From contig NZ_JAIHON010000003.1 of NCBI RefSeq assembly GCF_021173675.1, positions 620,001 to 684,000 of the forward strand: DNA of 64,000 nucleotides, read 5' to 3'. The notes below the pieces were generated by a model. It saw only the letters and a program-made list of their open reading frames with translations. It was not told the origin of the DNA and made no database searches. This DNA is from Streptomyces lincolnensis (lineage in GTDB: Bacteria; Actinomycetota; Actinomycetes; Streptomycetales; Streptomycetaceae). The position numbers and the translations under genes were made by a program. Of the stretch, positions 38,630-48,577 are shown piece after piece (the stretch's first letter is position 1; every line of letters begins with the position of its first letter).

Positions 38630-39154
38630 CGCATCTTCGGACAGCTGCAGGCCAGGGCCGATGCCGAGGAACTGATCACCTGGGACGTCTCGGTGGACTC
38701 CACCATCGGCCGCGCCCACCAGCATGCGGCCGGCGCCCGCAGAAAGGGGATCTGCAGATCGAGCCGCCAGGTGGTCTGTTCACCGAGCCGGACGACCACG
38801 GTCTCGGACGCTCCCGCGGCGGGCTGACGGCCAAGCTCCACCTGGCGGTCGAACAGGCCCAGAAGCCCATGTCGCTGGTGACCACGGCCGGGCGGCGCGG
38901 TGACTCCCCGCAGTTCCAGGTGGCCCTGGGCGGTATCCGGGTGCCTCGGCTCGGGCCATCCGCGTACCCGGCCGGACAAGGTTCGCGCCGACAAGGCGTA
39001 CGGCTCCCGCGCGAACCGCGCCTACCTGCGCAAGCGCGGCATCCGCTGCACGATCCCGGAGAAGCGCCACCGCGCGGTGGCGACGAGGTACGACAAGCTC
39101 TCCGTCCGCTATGAGGCGACCGAGCTGGTCGCGGCCATCAACGAATGGTTGTGA
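38630..39154 (+). pseudogene. Decayed IS5-type transposase (copy 2)
   Basis: Joining frames gives the C-terminal half of an IS5-family transposase: EELITWDVSVDSTIGRAHQH, GRSRGGLTAKLHLAVE, VRADKAYGSRANRAYLRKRG and a final ATRYDKLSVRYEATELVAAI. There are at least two frameshifts, and the segment between EKRH and ATRYDK that should carry the catalytic Glu is deleted. It is in opposite orientation to the tail at 36963-37048. Confidence 0.78.
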
Positions 39155-39626
39155 CCAGCCATTTCGAAAGACGCCCCAGCCAGGGAAGTGATGCTCACCG
39201 CGCGATCCGCGAAACGTACGCACGGGCTCGGCATCCTCGAACCGGCCCGTCACACAGTCCCGCAGCGGACGCCGACGACGTCCGTACACCGCGCCCACTA
39301 CGACGGCTCGATGCACGGCACCAAGTGATCCACCGCCGCCGGTACAGCCATCCGGCACCCACAGTGTGCTCAACCGCGCGACCAGGTTCGCTGAGACAGA
39401 AGCCCGAACGACTCGGTTCGTTGAGAAGTTGAGAAAACGACTCGACTGAGCGAGACACGGCACATGTCCTGCCGGCGTTACGGCGCGGGAGGGTGGGCGG
39501 CCCCGGCTCCCACGGAGCGCCGGCACACTGAGCGCAACCTCAAGCTCTCACTAGCCCAGAGGGGGCGGGGAACGGGTGATCAGCTCCCCACCCACCCGCG
39601 GGCCGAGCACCACCCCGGCGAAGGGC
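39155..39626. other. Gap after transposase remnant
   Basis: 472 bases to the stop of the next gene. Short open frames on both strands match nothing recognised. No terminal repeat of the remnant IS could be located. Confidence 0.4.
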
Positions 39627-40046
39627 CTACCACCAAGCGGTGCAGGTGATCGCCGTGCCGTCGCCGGAGTCACCGCAGGCCCGCATCAGCTGTCCGTTGC
39701 GGTCGCGCCAGGCCTCGGTGTGCACGCTGGTTCCCGCGTCCACCCTCCGCAGGCCCAGTTGCGGCTCCCACGTGCGCCCGCCGTTACTGCTGCGGTCCAC
39801 CCAGACGTGCATGCCGATGGCGCCGTTGGTGACACGGCCCCACGCACAGGTGTTGTCCCCCCTGCCGTTGAACCGCAACTCGAAGAACTGGCCACGGGCC
39901 CCGGTCGCCGCCGCGGCAGTCCCCAACACCACGTTGGTGTTGCAGCCGTCAGCAGCGCCTGCGGGGGCAGCCGCGGACATGGTGAGCAGCCCGGTGGTCA
40001 TCGCCAGCGCCGAGACCGTGGCCGCGACCTTCTTGTTCACGCGCAT
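39627..40046 (-). CDS. Small secreted protein, DUF2690-like
   Basis: A 139-residue exported protein with a signal peptide (residues 1-31, ending APAGAA). The mature domain has four Cys arranged as two likely disulfides (DGCNTN, NTCAWGR, RACGDSG, ITCTAWW), and QFFELRFNGRGDNTCAWGRV recalls the DUF2690 surface/secreted family of Streptomyces. GGGAG stands 10 nt before the ATG. The function is unknown; a hydrolase role is not supported. Confidence 0.72.
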   Translation of the reverse strand: MRVNKKVAATVSALAMTTGLLTMSAAAPAGAADGCNTNVVLGTAAAATGARGQFFELRFNGRGDNTCAWGRVTNGAIGMHVWVDRSSNGGRTWEPQLGLRRVDAGTSVHTEAWRDRNGQLMRACGDSGDGTAITCTAWW

Positions 40047-40912
40047 TGTGTTTGTTCTCCCTTGGGAGCCCCGAGGCCCTTGTGGTCAAGGCTTGAAGTC
40101 TCGGCCGTGACTGGGGGCACGGCCATCCCGGAAAACTGAGGTTGACCCGCACGCAAAGTGCCTGCTAGAGCGGGTACTTGGGAGAGGTGACGCTCCTGGC
40201 GTGCGGTCGGTCGGCCCGCCCCTGTCGCGAGCCGGAGAGCCGGACCCGAGGTTGTTGTACGACACGGTCCGAGAAGTCAGGCCATCTCGGTCATCGTTTC
40301 CGCCGGCCCCGTCGGCTCGGGTCCCTCGCTCGGCGCGGCCGTGTCCGGTCCCGCACCCCGCAGGAACGCCGAGTGCGTACCGGCGGACATCCAGCCCGTG
40401 CCCGCGCCGACGACGGCCATGTAGATCCCGAACGTCGGCCACGAGGTGTCCGTGCCCGCCGCCCGCGCGGCTCCGGCCACTCGGAGGCGACCTGGAGCCC
40501 GTACGCGGTGAGGATCCACACCCGGGCGGGACTGGTCCGCGGCAGCACGATCCAGTCGATGAGGTCCTCGCGGCAGAGCTTGGCCAGCCGGCGCCGGGTC
40601 TGCTCGATCCGCGCCTGGCGGCGGCATTCGAGGGGCCGACACTGACGTCCACGGACGCCGCCAGCGCCACCCCGGTTCCCGCCAGGACCTGGGCAAGAAG
40701 CCACGTGGGCAGGGGAATTGCAACTTCGACATGCCTCGCGGAGGCGGCTACCTTCCCTTTGGTCTTCGGTGGCCGCCCGCGGCCGCAAAGGGGTTCCTTC
40801 GGCTGGGGCAGCCGCGACGGGATGAGTCGGTCACGCCCTACGAACCTTCGCCCCCATGCGCGTGAGCCACCGGACGGGTCCACACCAGGCAGCCCCAACC
40901 AGGGAGAGACGC
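40047..40912. other. Degenerate region, remnant of a DNA-binding protein
   Basis: 866 bases without an intact gene. On the minus strand near 40490-40640, RIEQTRRRLAKLCREDLIDW and ARVWILTAYGLQVASEWPE resemble the replication-relaxation/winged-helix proteins of actinobacterial plasmids and integrated elements, but the frame breaks on both sides. Treat it as a tentative pseudogene. Confidence 0.35.
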
Positions 40913-41470
40913 ATGCCCCATCTTGCTCTGTACACCTTCGGCGTCCTGAAGTCACCTCTCGCCGATCCCACACCTCTCACGCGCGAGTTCTACGACCTGG
41001 GTGAGGCCGTCTACCAGAAGATCAGTCAGCGTCCCGGATACGTCGCGCGTGCTGAAACGGCCTACGGTGAGCGGGGCGCGTTCTTCGGGGCGGACTGGGG
41101 TGCATGGGGAGAGTTCGCCGTACCGACGTGGTACGGCAAGGGCCATACGGTGGAAACCACCGCGCTGGCCACGACCCTCTCACTCTGGACCGGCCTGCGC
41201 CCCGCCTTCGACGCCGTTTACACCGGCCTGCACCGTGAGGCACTCAACAGGCGTTACGACTGGTTCGAGAGGACAGGGCACCCGAATTACGTGTTCTGGT
41301 GGGTCCCCGACGGTGTGATACCCACGTGGCGGGACGGGGTTTCCAGGCTGGAGCATCTCCACGACCACGGCTCCGAGCCGTACGCCTTCACCTTCCACGA
41401 CTCGTTCGCCCCGGACGGGACCCCGACCAGGAGCAGAGGCATCGGTCCGAGGAGCGACCAGGTTCGCTGA
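40913..41470 (+). CDS. DUF3291-domain protein
   Basis: A 185-residue cytosolic protein of the DUF3291 (dimeric alpha/beta-barrel, ABM-like) family. It has an N-terminal ALYTFGVLKSPLADP, PGYVARAETAY, the WYGKGHTVETTALATTLSLW core and WWVPDGVIPTWRDGVSRLEH. ATG 40913 follows AGGGAGAG; an upstream in-frame start at 40856 has no such site. The function of the family is unknown; some ABM proteins bind heme or act as small monooxygenases. Confidence 0.8.
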   Translation: MPHLALYTFGVLKSPLADPTPLTREFYDLGEAVYQKISQRPGYVARAETAYGERGAFFGADWGAWGEFAVPTWYGKGHTVETTALATTLSLWTGLRPAFDAVYTGLHREALNRRYDWFERTGHPNYVFWWVPDGVIPTWRDGVSRLEHLHDHGSEPYAFTFHDSFAPDGTPTRSRGIGPRSDQVR

Positions 41471-41970
41471 CCAGCCTCCGGGCCCGCGCTCATCGCAAGA
41501 GACCCTGCCTTCAGGAAGCAAGGGGGCGTGGAACAAAGGGCAGCCTGCGGCGCGTATCGCGTCCTCGAAGCTGGTGGTGCGCAGGGCCCAGACGGACCAG
41601 CCCAGGCAGGGCCAGACGGCACCGTTGAACGCGGTCGCTTGATCGAGGTGCCAGTCGGGTGCGAGATGCAGGCGGATGTCCTTGGGGCCCGATGCCGCCC
41701 ATCTCGCCACCGGCACCAGGCACGGGAAACCGCGCGGGAACGCTTGGGGGATCATCGGCGGCGAACGTGCCTCCCCACGGCCGTGCCGTGCACTCGCTGT
41801 GGACCTACCGGCCCCGCCTTGCCGACCACCTCGGGCGGGAACCGTGTCACCCGTGCCACCTACGCCGTCCTGAATACGAGACCACCCCGGAGGCGTGTGG
41901 CGTGCGAAAGGGCCCTGGGCGTGGCGTGGCGTGGCGCGCAAGCCAGCCACCGGTGATCAAGGGAAGTACG
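41471..41970. other. Gap with unassigned short frames
   Basis: 500 bases between the DUF3291 gene and the stop of the XRE regulator. A minus frame around 41540-41740 (HLAPDWHLDQATAFNGAVW) looks protein-like but is not attributable to a family and has no start signals. Confidence 0.35.
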
Positions 41971-42894
41971 TCAATTCGTGCGTGCCGGCGGCATCCCGGC
42001 TCCCGCCCGTGTCGCGTCGGTGCCCCAGCTGGCCAGCAGTCGTAGTGCCTCCGCCGACGGGGAACCGGGTTCGGCGTGGTACGTCGCCAGCGTCTGTTCG
42101 TGGTTGTCGGCCTGGTGGAACGACTCGAGGCGGAGATCGAGTTCGCCGACGAGCGGGTGGTGCAGACGCTGGATGCCGTGGCATCTGTCCTTGACGTCGT
42201 GGGTGGCCCACAGCTGCCGGAACTCCTCGCTCTTCACGGAGAGTTCGCCCACCAGAGCGGACAGCCGGGGGTCGTTCGGATGGGCGCCGGCATCCAGACG
42301 CAGCTGAGCGACGACGTCGTTCGCCTTCTCCTGCCAGTCCACGAACAGGTCGCGGTACTCGGGCCTGAGGAACACCAGCCGTGCCCAGTTCTGCTCCTGC
42401 GCCGGCAGCTCGGCCCAGTCGCCGAAGACCACTGCGGCCATCCGGTTCCAGGCGAGGAGGTCCCCGCGCCGACCCACGAGGATCGCCGGGACGCCGTCCA
42501 TGGTGTCCAGCAGCGTCCGCAAGGGACCCCGCACCTGCTGCGTGCGACCGGCCGGCTGCCTCTTGTGCTGCTTCGGCTTCGCCAGGCGGGTGAGGTGGGC
42601 GTGCTCGGCGTCGCTCAGCCTGAGCGCGCGGGCGATGGCGTCCAGGACCTCCGGTGACACATGCCGCCCGTTGCCCTGTTCCAGCCGCGTGTAGTACGCC
42701 ACCGACACTCCGGCCAGCTGCGCCAGCTCCTCGCGGCGCAGCCCCGGCACGCGCCGGTACCGTCCGAAGCTCCGCAGCCCCACGTCCTCCGGCTGCAGCC
42801 GGGCCCGGCGGGTGCGCAGGAACTCGCTGAGCTCGGCACGCGGGTCCAGCGCGCCGGCGGCGGGCTCGATCACCGGTTCGGGGTATTCGTCCAT
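41971..42894 (-). CDS. XRE-family regulator with MmyB-type ligand domain
   Basis: A 307-residue regulator. The N-terminal helix-turn-helix at about 15-90 contains [20 protein letters not shown] and [20 protein letters not shown]; the C-terminal MmyB-like domain at about 115-290 has [12 protein letters not shown] and [18 protein letters not shown]. Such proteins typically repress an adjacent divergent oxidoreductase. Here the divergent gene is an alcohol dehydrogenase starting 171 bases away, followed by aldehyde dehydrogenase and an old yellow enzyme. Confidence 0.9.
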   Translation of the reverse strand: MDEYPEPVIEPAAGALDPRAELSEFLRTRRARLQPEDVGLRSFGRYRRVPGLRREELAQLAGVSVAYYTRLEQGNGRHVSPEVLDAIARALRLSDAEHAHLTRLAKPKQHKRQPAGRTQQVRGPLRTLLDTMDGVPAILVGRRGDLLAWNRMAAVVFGDWAELPAQEQNWARLVFLRPEYRDLFVDWQEKANDVVAQLRLDAGAHPNDPRLSALVGELSVKSEEFRQLWATHDVKDRCHGIQRLHHPLVGELDLRLESFHQADNHEQTLATYHAEPGSPSAEALRLLASWGTDATRAGAGMPPARTN

Positions 42895-43065
42895 GGCTCG
42901 AGTATCCCCGGTCGGACGCACATCAGCCTGCCCCAGCCAGTGGTAGGCATCGCGGGCATACGCAAAGCCGTGACCTGGGTGAATGCCGGCCCGGCCGGAA
43001 CGCTGGTGACCGTGCCCGGCAGGAAGGCAGCCGGGCAGGGAACCTCAGCTAGGAGAACCACCGGC

Positions 43066-44106
43066 ATGACCACTGTTGCTGCGTACGCTGCCCCCGCCGC
43101 CAAGGCTCCCTTGGAGCGCACCACCATCGAGCGCCGCGCGGTCCGCGAGTTCGATGTGCTGATCGAGATCAAGTTCGCGGGCATCTGCCACTCGGACACC
43201 GACCAGGTCCGCGAGGGCTGGGGAGAGGCGATCTTCCCGATGGTCCCGGGCTACGAGATCGCGGGTGTCGTCTCCGAGGTCGGCTCCGGGGTGACCAAGT
43301 ACAAGGTCGGCGACCGCGTGGGCGTGGGCTGCATGGTCGACTCCTGCCGCGAGTGCGACAACTGCAAGGCAGGCCAGGAACAGCACTGTGTACGGGGGCC
43401 CGTCCAGACGTACAACGGCATCGGCCGTGACGGAGAGCCCACCTACGGCGGTTACGCCACGCACGTCGTCGTCGACGAGAACTTCGTCGTCCGTATCCCC
43501 GACGGGCTGTCCCTCGACGTCGCCGCGCCGCTGCTGTGCGCGGGCATCACCACGTACGCGCCGCTCAAGCAGTGGGGCGCGGGCCCTGGCAAGAAGATCG
43601 CCGTGGTCGGTCTGGGCGGTCTCGGCCACGTGGGCGTCAAGATCGCGCACGCGCTCGGCGCGGAGGTCACGGTCCTCTCCCAGTCGCTGCGCAAGAAGGA
43701 CGACGGCCTGAGGCTGGGCGCCGACCACTACTACGCGACCAGCGACCCGAAGACGTTCGAAGAGCTCGCCGGCACCTTCGACCTGATCGTCTCCACGGTG
43801 TCGGCGCCACTGGACTTCGGCGCGTACCTCAGCCTGCTCCGGACGGGCGGCGCCCTGGTGAACGTGGGCGTCCCGGAAGAGCCCGTCGCCTTCCACCCGT
43901 TCTCCCTCATCGTCGGCAACAAGATCGTCGCCGGTTCGATGATCGGCGGCATCGCGGACACCCAGGAGATGCTCGACTTCTGCGCCGCGCACGGCATCGG
44001 CTCGGAGATCGAGCTGATCACCGCATCCGAGATCAACGAGGCATACGAGCGGCTCACCGCCGGCGACGTGCGCTACCGGTTCGTGATCGACACGGCGACC
44101 ATCTGA
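43066..44106 (+). CDS. Zinc-dependent NAD(P) alcohol dehydrogenase
   Basis: A 346-residue medium-chain dehydrogenase of the cinnamyl-alcohol/YahK type. The catalytic zinc site begins with [17 protein letters not shown] and [10 protein letters not shown]. The structural zinc cysteines are in [20 protein letters not shown], and the nucleotide fold has [21 protein letters not shown] sits 9 nt before ATG 43066. It reduces aldehydes or oxidises primary alcohols, and is probably repressed by the divergent XRE protein. Followed on the same strand by an aldehyde dehydrogenase. Confidence 0.93.
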   Translation: MTTVAAYAAPAAKAPLERTTIERRAVREFDVLIEIKFAGICHSDTDQVREGWGEAIFPMVPGYEIAGVVSEVGSGVTKYKVGDRVGVGCMVDSCRECDNCKAGQEQHCVRGPVQTYNGIGRDGEPTYGGYATHVVVDENFVVRIPDGLSLDVAAPLLCAGITTYAPLKQWGAGPGKKIAVVGLGGLGHVGVKIAHALGAEVTVLSQSLRKKDDGLRLGADHYYATSDPKTFEELAGTFDLIVSTVSAPLDFGAYLSLLRTGGALVNVGVPEEPVAFHPFSLIVGNKIVAGSMIGGIADTQEMLDFCAAHGIGSEIELITASEINEAYERLTAGDVRYRFVIDTATI

Positions 44107-44261
44107 GACCGGTCGAGCGCGTGAGGGCCCCGGCGGACAAGGCGGATTCCTGGGGCCGTTGAAGCACAAGCCGTCATCCGTCACCCACCACATCACCAGT
44201 AACACGGCATGCCCCCAACGCCTTTGACGGTGTGGCGTGCATCAAGAACGGAGTACACCCC

Positions 44262-45608
44262 ATGACCGCAACACAAGCGACCGAGTCGAGGACCCACCGG
44301 ACGGAAACGGCTGCGGAGGTGGTCGACCGCCTGCGTGCGACGTTCAACACCGGCGTCACCCGCCCACTGGACTGGCGCGTCAACCAGCTCCAGCGGCTGC
44401 GGGCACTGCTGGTCGAGAACGAGCAGGAGCTGATCGAAGCGCTCTGGGCGGACCTGCGGAAGAACGCCGCCGAGGCGAAGACGCAGGAAATCGACTTCAC
44501 CGTCGCCGACATCGACGAGACGCTCGCGAACCTCGAGAGCTGGCTTCAGCCCCGCCCGGTGGAGGTTCCCGCCCACTTCGGTCCCACGACCACGGCCTAC
44601 ACCACGTACGACCCGCTCGGGGTGGTCCTGGTGATCGCTCCCTGGAACTTCCCGCTGCACCTGCTCATCGACCCCATCATCGGCGCCCTGGCCGCAGGGA
44701 ACACCGTGGTGGCCAAGCCGAGCGAGATCTCGGTGCACACCTCGGCGGTCGCGTCACGCCTGCTGCGTGAGTACTTCGACGCCGACGTGCTCACCGTCGT
44801 CGAAGGGGGCGCCGAGGAAACCACGGCCCTGCTGGCGCAGCGTTTCGACCACATCTTCTACACCGGCAACGGCACCGTCGGCCGGATCGTCATGGCCGCA
44901 GCCGCCCAGCACCTCACCCCCGTCACGCTCGAACTCGGCGGCAAGTCACCGGTCTTCGTGGCACCCGACGCCGACCTGGACGAGACCGCCAGGCGGCTGG
45001 TCGGCGCCAAGTTCGGCAACGCGGGCCAGCAGTGCATCGCCCCCGACTACGTCCTGGCCGACCCCGCCACCGCCGCCGCACTGGTCCCCGCCCTGCGCGC
45101 GGCGGTCGACGCCCAGTTCGGCACCAGCCCGCAGGCCTCGGCCGGCTTCGGCCGGATCATCAACGAGCGGCACTTCGACCGGCTCACGCGTCTGCTGGAC
45201 TCCGGCCGGGCGGCGGTGGGAGGCAAGCACGACCGTGACGACCTGTTCATCGCACCGACCGTGCTCACCGAGGTCGACCCCGCCTCACCGGTCATGCAGG
45301 AGGAGACCTTTGGCCCGATCCTGCCCGTCGTGGAAGTCGCAGACCTTGATGCCGCCATCGCCTTCATCAACGAACGCGACAAGCCCCTCGCCCTCTACGC
45401 CTTCACCACCTCCGAGGCCACCAAGGCGCGACTGGTGAACGAGACGTCCTCCGGCGGCGTCGCCTGGGGCCAGCCGGTGATACAACTGCTCATGCCCGGC
45501 CTGCCGTTCGGTGGCGTCGGTGAAAGCGGCATGGGCCACTACCACGGCCGGTACTCCCTGGAGACGTTCAGCCACCTCAAGGGTGTCGCGGACGTCCCGC
45601 TCAGCTAG
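44262..45608 (+). CDS. Aldehyde dehydrogenase
   Basis: A 448-residue class 3-type NAD(P)-dependent aldehyde dehydrogenase. Landmarks are IAPWNFPLHLLIDPIIGALA, the active-site Glu in TLELGGKSP, the catalytic Cys in GNAGQQCIAPDY, and EETFGPILPVV. GGAG lies 9 nt before ATG 44262. It lies 155 bases after the alcohol dehydrogenase, with which it would convert an alcohol to the acid. A 16-bp GC palindrome follows as terminator. Confidence 0.93.
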   Translation: MTATQATESRTHRTETAAEVVDRLRATFNTGVTRPLDWRVNQLQRLRALLVENEQELIEALWADLRKNAAEAKTQEIDFTVADIDETLANLESWLQPRPVEVPAHFGPTTTAYTTYDPLGVVLVIAPWNFPLHLLIDPIIGALAAGNTVVAKPSEISVHTSAVASRLLREYFDADVLTVVEGGAEETTALLAQRFDHIFYTGNGTVGRIVMAAAAQHLTPVTLELGGKSPVFVAPDADLDETARRLVGAKFGNAGQQCIAPDYVLADPATAAALVPALRAAVDAQFGTSPQASAGFGRIINERHFDRLTRLLDSGRAAVGGKHDRDDLFIAPTVLTEVDPASPVMQEETFGPILPVVEVADLDAAIAFINERDKPLALYAFTTSEATKARLVNETSSGGVAWGQPVIQLLMPGLPFGGVGESGMGHYHGRYSLETFSHLKGVADVPLS

Positions 45609-45645
45609 CCCCGCGCTTTCGTGAAGCAAGCTGTCCGATGGGCGA

Positions 45646-45661
45646 GCCCCCGCGCGGGGGC
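45646..45661 (+). terminator. GC-rich palindrome after aldehyde dehydrogenase
   Basis: GCCCCCGCGCGGGGGC, a perfect 16-base palindrome 38 bases past the stop codon. A weak terminator is likely; the remaining sequence up to 45919 has no gene. Confidence 0.5.
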
Positions 45662-45919
45662 GCGTCGAGGGAGTCGGTCGCGGCGCGGGGTGCGGACACC
45701 GTTCCGTACCGACTCCGGCGGCGGCGCCCAGAGCGAACGTCCTTACTCCAGCGGTCAGTTGCGCTCGAACCGGCGTCGACACCGACGCCGACGGCATGCG
45801 GCTCTCGCCGCGTTCGCCGCCCACACCACCAGCACCCCTGTCCGTCGGGACAGCGTGGACCCCCTGCGCCACAGACCTGCATCCCGTTTCCCTCCGTCAT
45901 TACAGAAAGAAAGAAACCC

Positions 45920-47035
45920 ATGTCTGTCAACACGTCAGAAGTTTCGCCCGCTCCGTCACTTTTCTCTCCCGTCTCTCTCGGGAAGATCGACCTCGACAAC
46001 CGCGTCGTCATGGCACCGATGACCCGGGTCCGGGCCGGTTCCTCCGGCGTTCCCGGGGATCTGATGGTCGAGTACTACCGGCAGCGGGCGGGCGTCGGGC
46101 TGATCATCGCCGAGGGCACCTACCCCGACCACGCGTCGCAGGGGTACGTCGGTGAGCCGGGCATCGCCACCGACGAGCAGGCGGCCGGCTGGCAACGGGT
46201 GTTCGAGGCGGTACACGCCGAGGGCGGCCGCATCGTCCTGCAGCTCATGCACGCCGGCCGCCAGACCCACCCCGACATCAACGGCGGCCGCCGCGTCCTC
46301 GCCCCCAGCGCGATCGCCAGGACCGGCGAGACGTTCACCGAGAAGGGCGAGCAGGCCTACCCCGTACCGGAAGCGATGACCACCGCAGAGATCCGTGCAG
46401 CGCTGGAGGACTTCGTCACCGCGGCCCGCCGGGCCATCGAGGCGGGAGCCGACGGCGTGGAAATCCACGGCGCCAACGGCTACCTGCTCCACCAGTTCCT
46501 CTCCCCGGCGGCCAACCAGCGCACCGATGAATACGGCGGTTCGCCGCACAACCGCGCCCGCTTCGTCGTCGAGGTCGTCACCGCGGTCGCCCAGGCCGTC
46601 GGTGCCGAGCGGGTCGGGCTGCGGATCTCGCCGGAGGTCGACTTCGGGGACGTCTTCGAGACCGACCGGGACGACGTCCTGGCCACCTACGGCACCCTGC
46701 TGGACCAACTGCGACCGCTGGGCCTGGCCTACCTCTCCGTACTGCACATCGAGCCGGGCGGTGACCTGGTACAGCAGCTGCGCCGGCGCTTCGACGGCAA
46801 GCTGATCGTCAACAACGGCCCCCTCGGCGGGGGACAGACCACCCGCGAGCGGGCTCTCCAGCAGATCGAGGCCGGGCACGCCGACGCCGTGGCCGTGGGC
46901 CGGGCGCTGATCGCCAACCCCGACCTGGTCGAGCGCTGGCAGGGCGGCCACCCGGAGAACGAGCCGCGGCCCGAGCTGTTCTACGGGCTGGACGCCGAGG
47001 GGTACACCGACTACCCCTTCCTCGAAACGGCTTGA
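45920..47035 (+). CDS. Old yellow enzyme-family flavin oxidoreductase
   Basis: A 371-residue FMN-dependent ene-reductase of the NemA/OYE type. It has the N-terminal DNRVVMAPMTRVRA, QLMHAGRQTHP, the His-Asn substrate pair in EIHGANGYLLHQFLSP, and the C-terminal FMN stretch ADAVAVGRALIANPDL. It reduces activated C=C bonds of enones, maleimides or nitro-compounds. It follows the dehydrogenase pair on the same strand after about 310 bases with a hairpin between, so it may be separately transcribed. Confidence 0.93.
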   Translation: MSVNTSEVSPAPSLFSPVSLGKIDLDNRVVMAPMTRVRAGSSGVPGDLMVEYYRQRAGVGLIIAEGTYPDHASQGYVGEPGIATDEQAAGWQRVFEAVHAEGGRIVLQLMHAGRQTHPDINGGRRVLAPSAIARTGETFTEKGEQAYPVPEAMTTAEIRAALEDFVTAARRAIEAGADGVEIHGANGYLLHQFLSPAANQRTDEYGGSPHNRARFVVEVVTAVAQAVGAERVGLRISPEVDFGDVFETDRDDVLATYGTLLDQLRPLGLAYLSVLHIEPGGDLVQQLRRRFDGKLIVNNGPLGGGQTTRERALQQIEAGHADAVAVGRALIANPDLVERWQGGHPENEPRPELFYGLDAEGYTDYPFLETA

Positions 47036-47047
47036 GGCCCACGGTCA

Positions 47048-47088
47048 CGCCTGTCCATGCGGCAGCCCCACTCACCCATGGACAGGCG
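47048..47088. terminator. Inverted repeat between convergent genes
   Basis: CGCCTGTCCATG (47048-47059) and CATGGACAGGCG (47077-47088) form 12-bp arms around 17 bases, just after the old yellow enzyme stop; it probably serves both convergent genes. Confidence 0.65.
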
Positions 47089-47212
47089 CCGCCCGGCGAC
47101 ACCGTGACCGCCCCTGTGAGACCCGTCAGCAGCCTGCGTTCGGTGGCCTCGTCGAGCACATCGCTCTCGTGCGTGGCCACTGTGGCGGCCTTCGGCGACA
47201 GCTGACGAGCTA

Positions 47213-48334
47213 TCAGGAGCGATCGAACAGAGTGACTACGCTCTGCGGTGCTTCCGGGCCGAAGAAGATCTCCAGGTTCCGCGCCGAGCGGCCGGCGGCG
47301 TCGTTACTACGCGGGAAGAGCTGCTCTTCGTAGGTGCTGAGTGCGACCTCGATGTCGGGTTGCTCGGCGAGCTTGCCGGCCAGATCAGCGGCGTCGTACA
47401 TGGCGAGGTTCGCGCCCTCGCCGGCAAAGGGCGACATCAGGTGCGCGGCGTCGCCGACGAGGGTCACGCCGGGCTCCCTGTCCCAGGTGAGCCCGACGGG
47501 AAGGGCGTGGATGGGGCGGAGCCACGGTTCCGCGTCGCTCTCCGTTATGAAGGCGGTGAGCAGCGGCGACCAGCCATCGAACTGGTCGGCGATGGGGCGG
47601 AGGCCCGCGGCCGGGTCGCCGAAGCCGATCGACGTCATCCACTCCTCGGGTTTGTTCAGCGCCACGTATCCGCGCACGTGCCCGTCGGCGTAGCGATGGG
47701 CGATGATGCCTTTGCCCGGCGCGACCGCCATCAGCGTGCCGCTGCCGATCGCGGCCACGCTCGCCCGACGGGTCGGGCCGCCCGGGGCGAGAGCGATCTC
47801 GATGAAGCAGGTCCCGCTGTAGAGGGGCTTGGCGGGGGTGAGCAGCGGACGCACCTTCGACCAGGCACCGTCCGCGCCGATGACGATGTCGGCGCGTGCG
47901 GTGGACCCTCCCGCGAAGGTGAGGTCGTAGCCGCCCTCCACACGGTGCCGGACCGAGGCGAGCTTGTGACCCCACCTGATCGTCCCGGGGGCCAGCGAGG
48001 TGATGAGCAGGCGCCTGAGTTCGCCACGGTCCACCTCGGGACGGGCCGAACCGGGGTCCGCCGGCATGTCGAACAGGACCGTGCCGTCGCGGTCGACCAC
48101 ACGTTTGGCGTCCTCGCCCGGGCGGACCAGAGTGAGGAACTCGTCGTACAGACCGGCCGCGCGAAGCGCGACCTGGCCGGTCTCTTCATGGATGTCGAGC
48201 AGGCCGCCCTGCGTACGGGTCGTCGCCGACGTCTCACCCTCGTAGATCGTCGCGGCGACACCCCGAGCCTGAAGCACCCGGGCGAGCGTCAACCCGCCCA
48301 GTCCCGCTCCGACAATGGCGATGGTCTTGTGCAT
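47213..48334 (-). CDS. TetX-like FAD-dependent monooxygenase
   Basis: A 373-residue group A flavoprotein hydroxylase. The FAD fold is AIVGAGLGGLTLARVLQARG, followed by RTQGGLLDIHEETGQ, DIVIGADGAWSKVRP (DG motif) and VTLVGDAAHLMSPFAGEGAN (GD motif). These features place it with tetracycline destructase-like and related aromatic monooxygenases. The real substrate is unknown and resistance cannot be concluded. It is convergent with the old yellow enzyme gene and 243 bases from a TetR gene on the same strand. Confidence 0.9.
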   Translation of the reverse strand: MHKTIAIVGAGLGGLTLARVLQARGVAATIYEGETSATTRTQGGLLDIHEETGQVALRAAGLYDEFLTLVRPGEDAKRVVDRDGTVLFDMPADPGSARPEVDRGELRRLLITSLAPGTIRWGHKLASVRHRVEGGYDLTFAGGSTARADIVIGADGAWSKVRPLLTPAKPLYSGTCFIEIALAPGGPTRRASVAAIGSGTLMAVAPGKGIIAHRYADGHVRGYVALNKPEEWMTSIGFGDPAAGLRPIADQFDGWSPLLTAFITESDAEPWLRPIHALPVGLTWDREPGVTLVGDAAHLMSPFAGEGANLAMYDAADLAGKLAEQPDIEVALSTYEEQLFPRSNDAAGRSARNLEIFFGPEAPQSVVTLFDRS

Positions 48335-48577
48335 GCTGAGCTCCTCTGTCGCGCCGACACGTGTCGGCGGTGGCCAGTGCCGGGAGCGGACGAGAGCCCG
48401 GTCTCGGCAAGGAGACGCTCAACGATCAGAACCATCTGTATCGATGTACGAACGATGTCCTGCGAAGGAACCCGCGGAACATCGCTTTTCGCGACCCGGT
48501 GACTATAGCTCGGTGTCGGCCTGGCGGCGGTCGGGTCCCCTCGCGCTGCCTGCCTGCCTGCCTGCTGGGGCGGTGTG

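Noticed and set aside
45668..45677. A fourth AGGGAGTCGG upstream of the old yellow enzyme
   Set aside because: The second block GTTCCC is not at the 16-base spacing (only GTTCCG, about 23 bases on), so it is only a half match.
47213..48334. Tetracycline resistance gene (tetX)
   Set aside because: Family motifs are shared by many aromatic hydroxylases; no sequence evidence for tetracycline as substrate.
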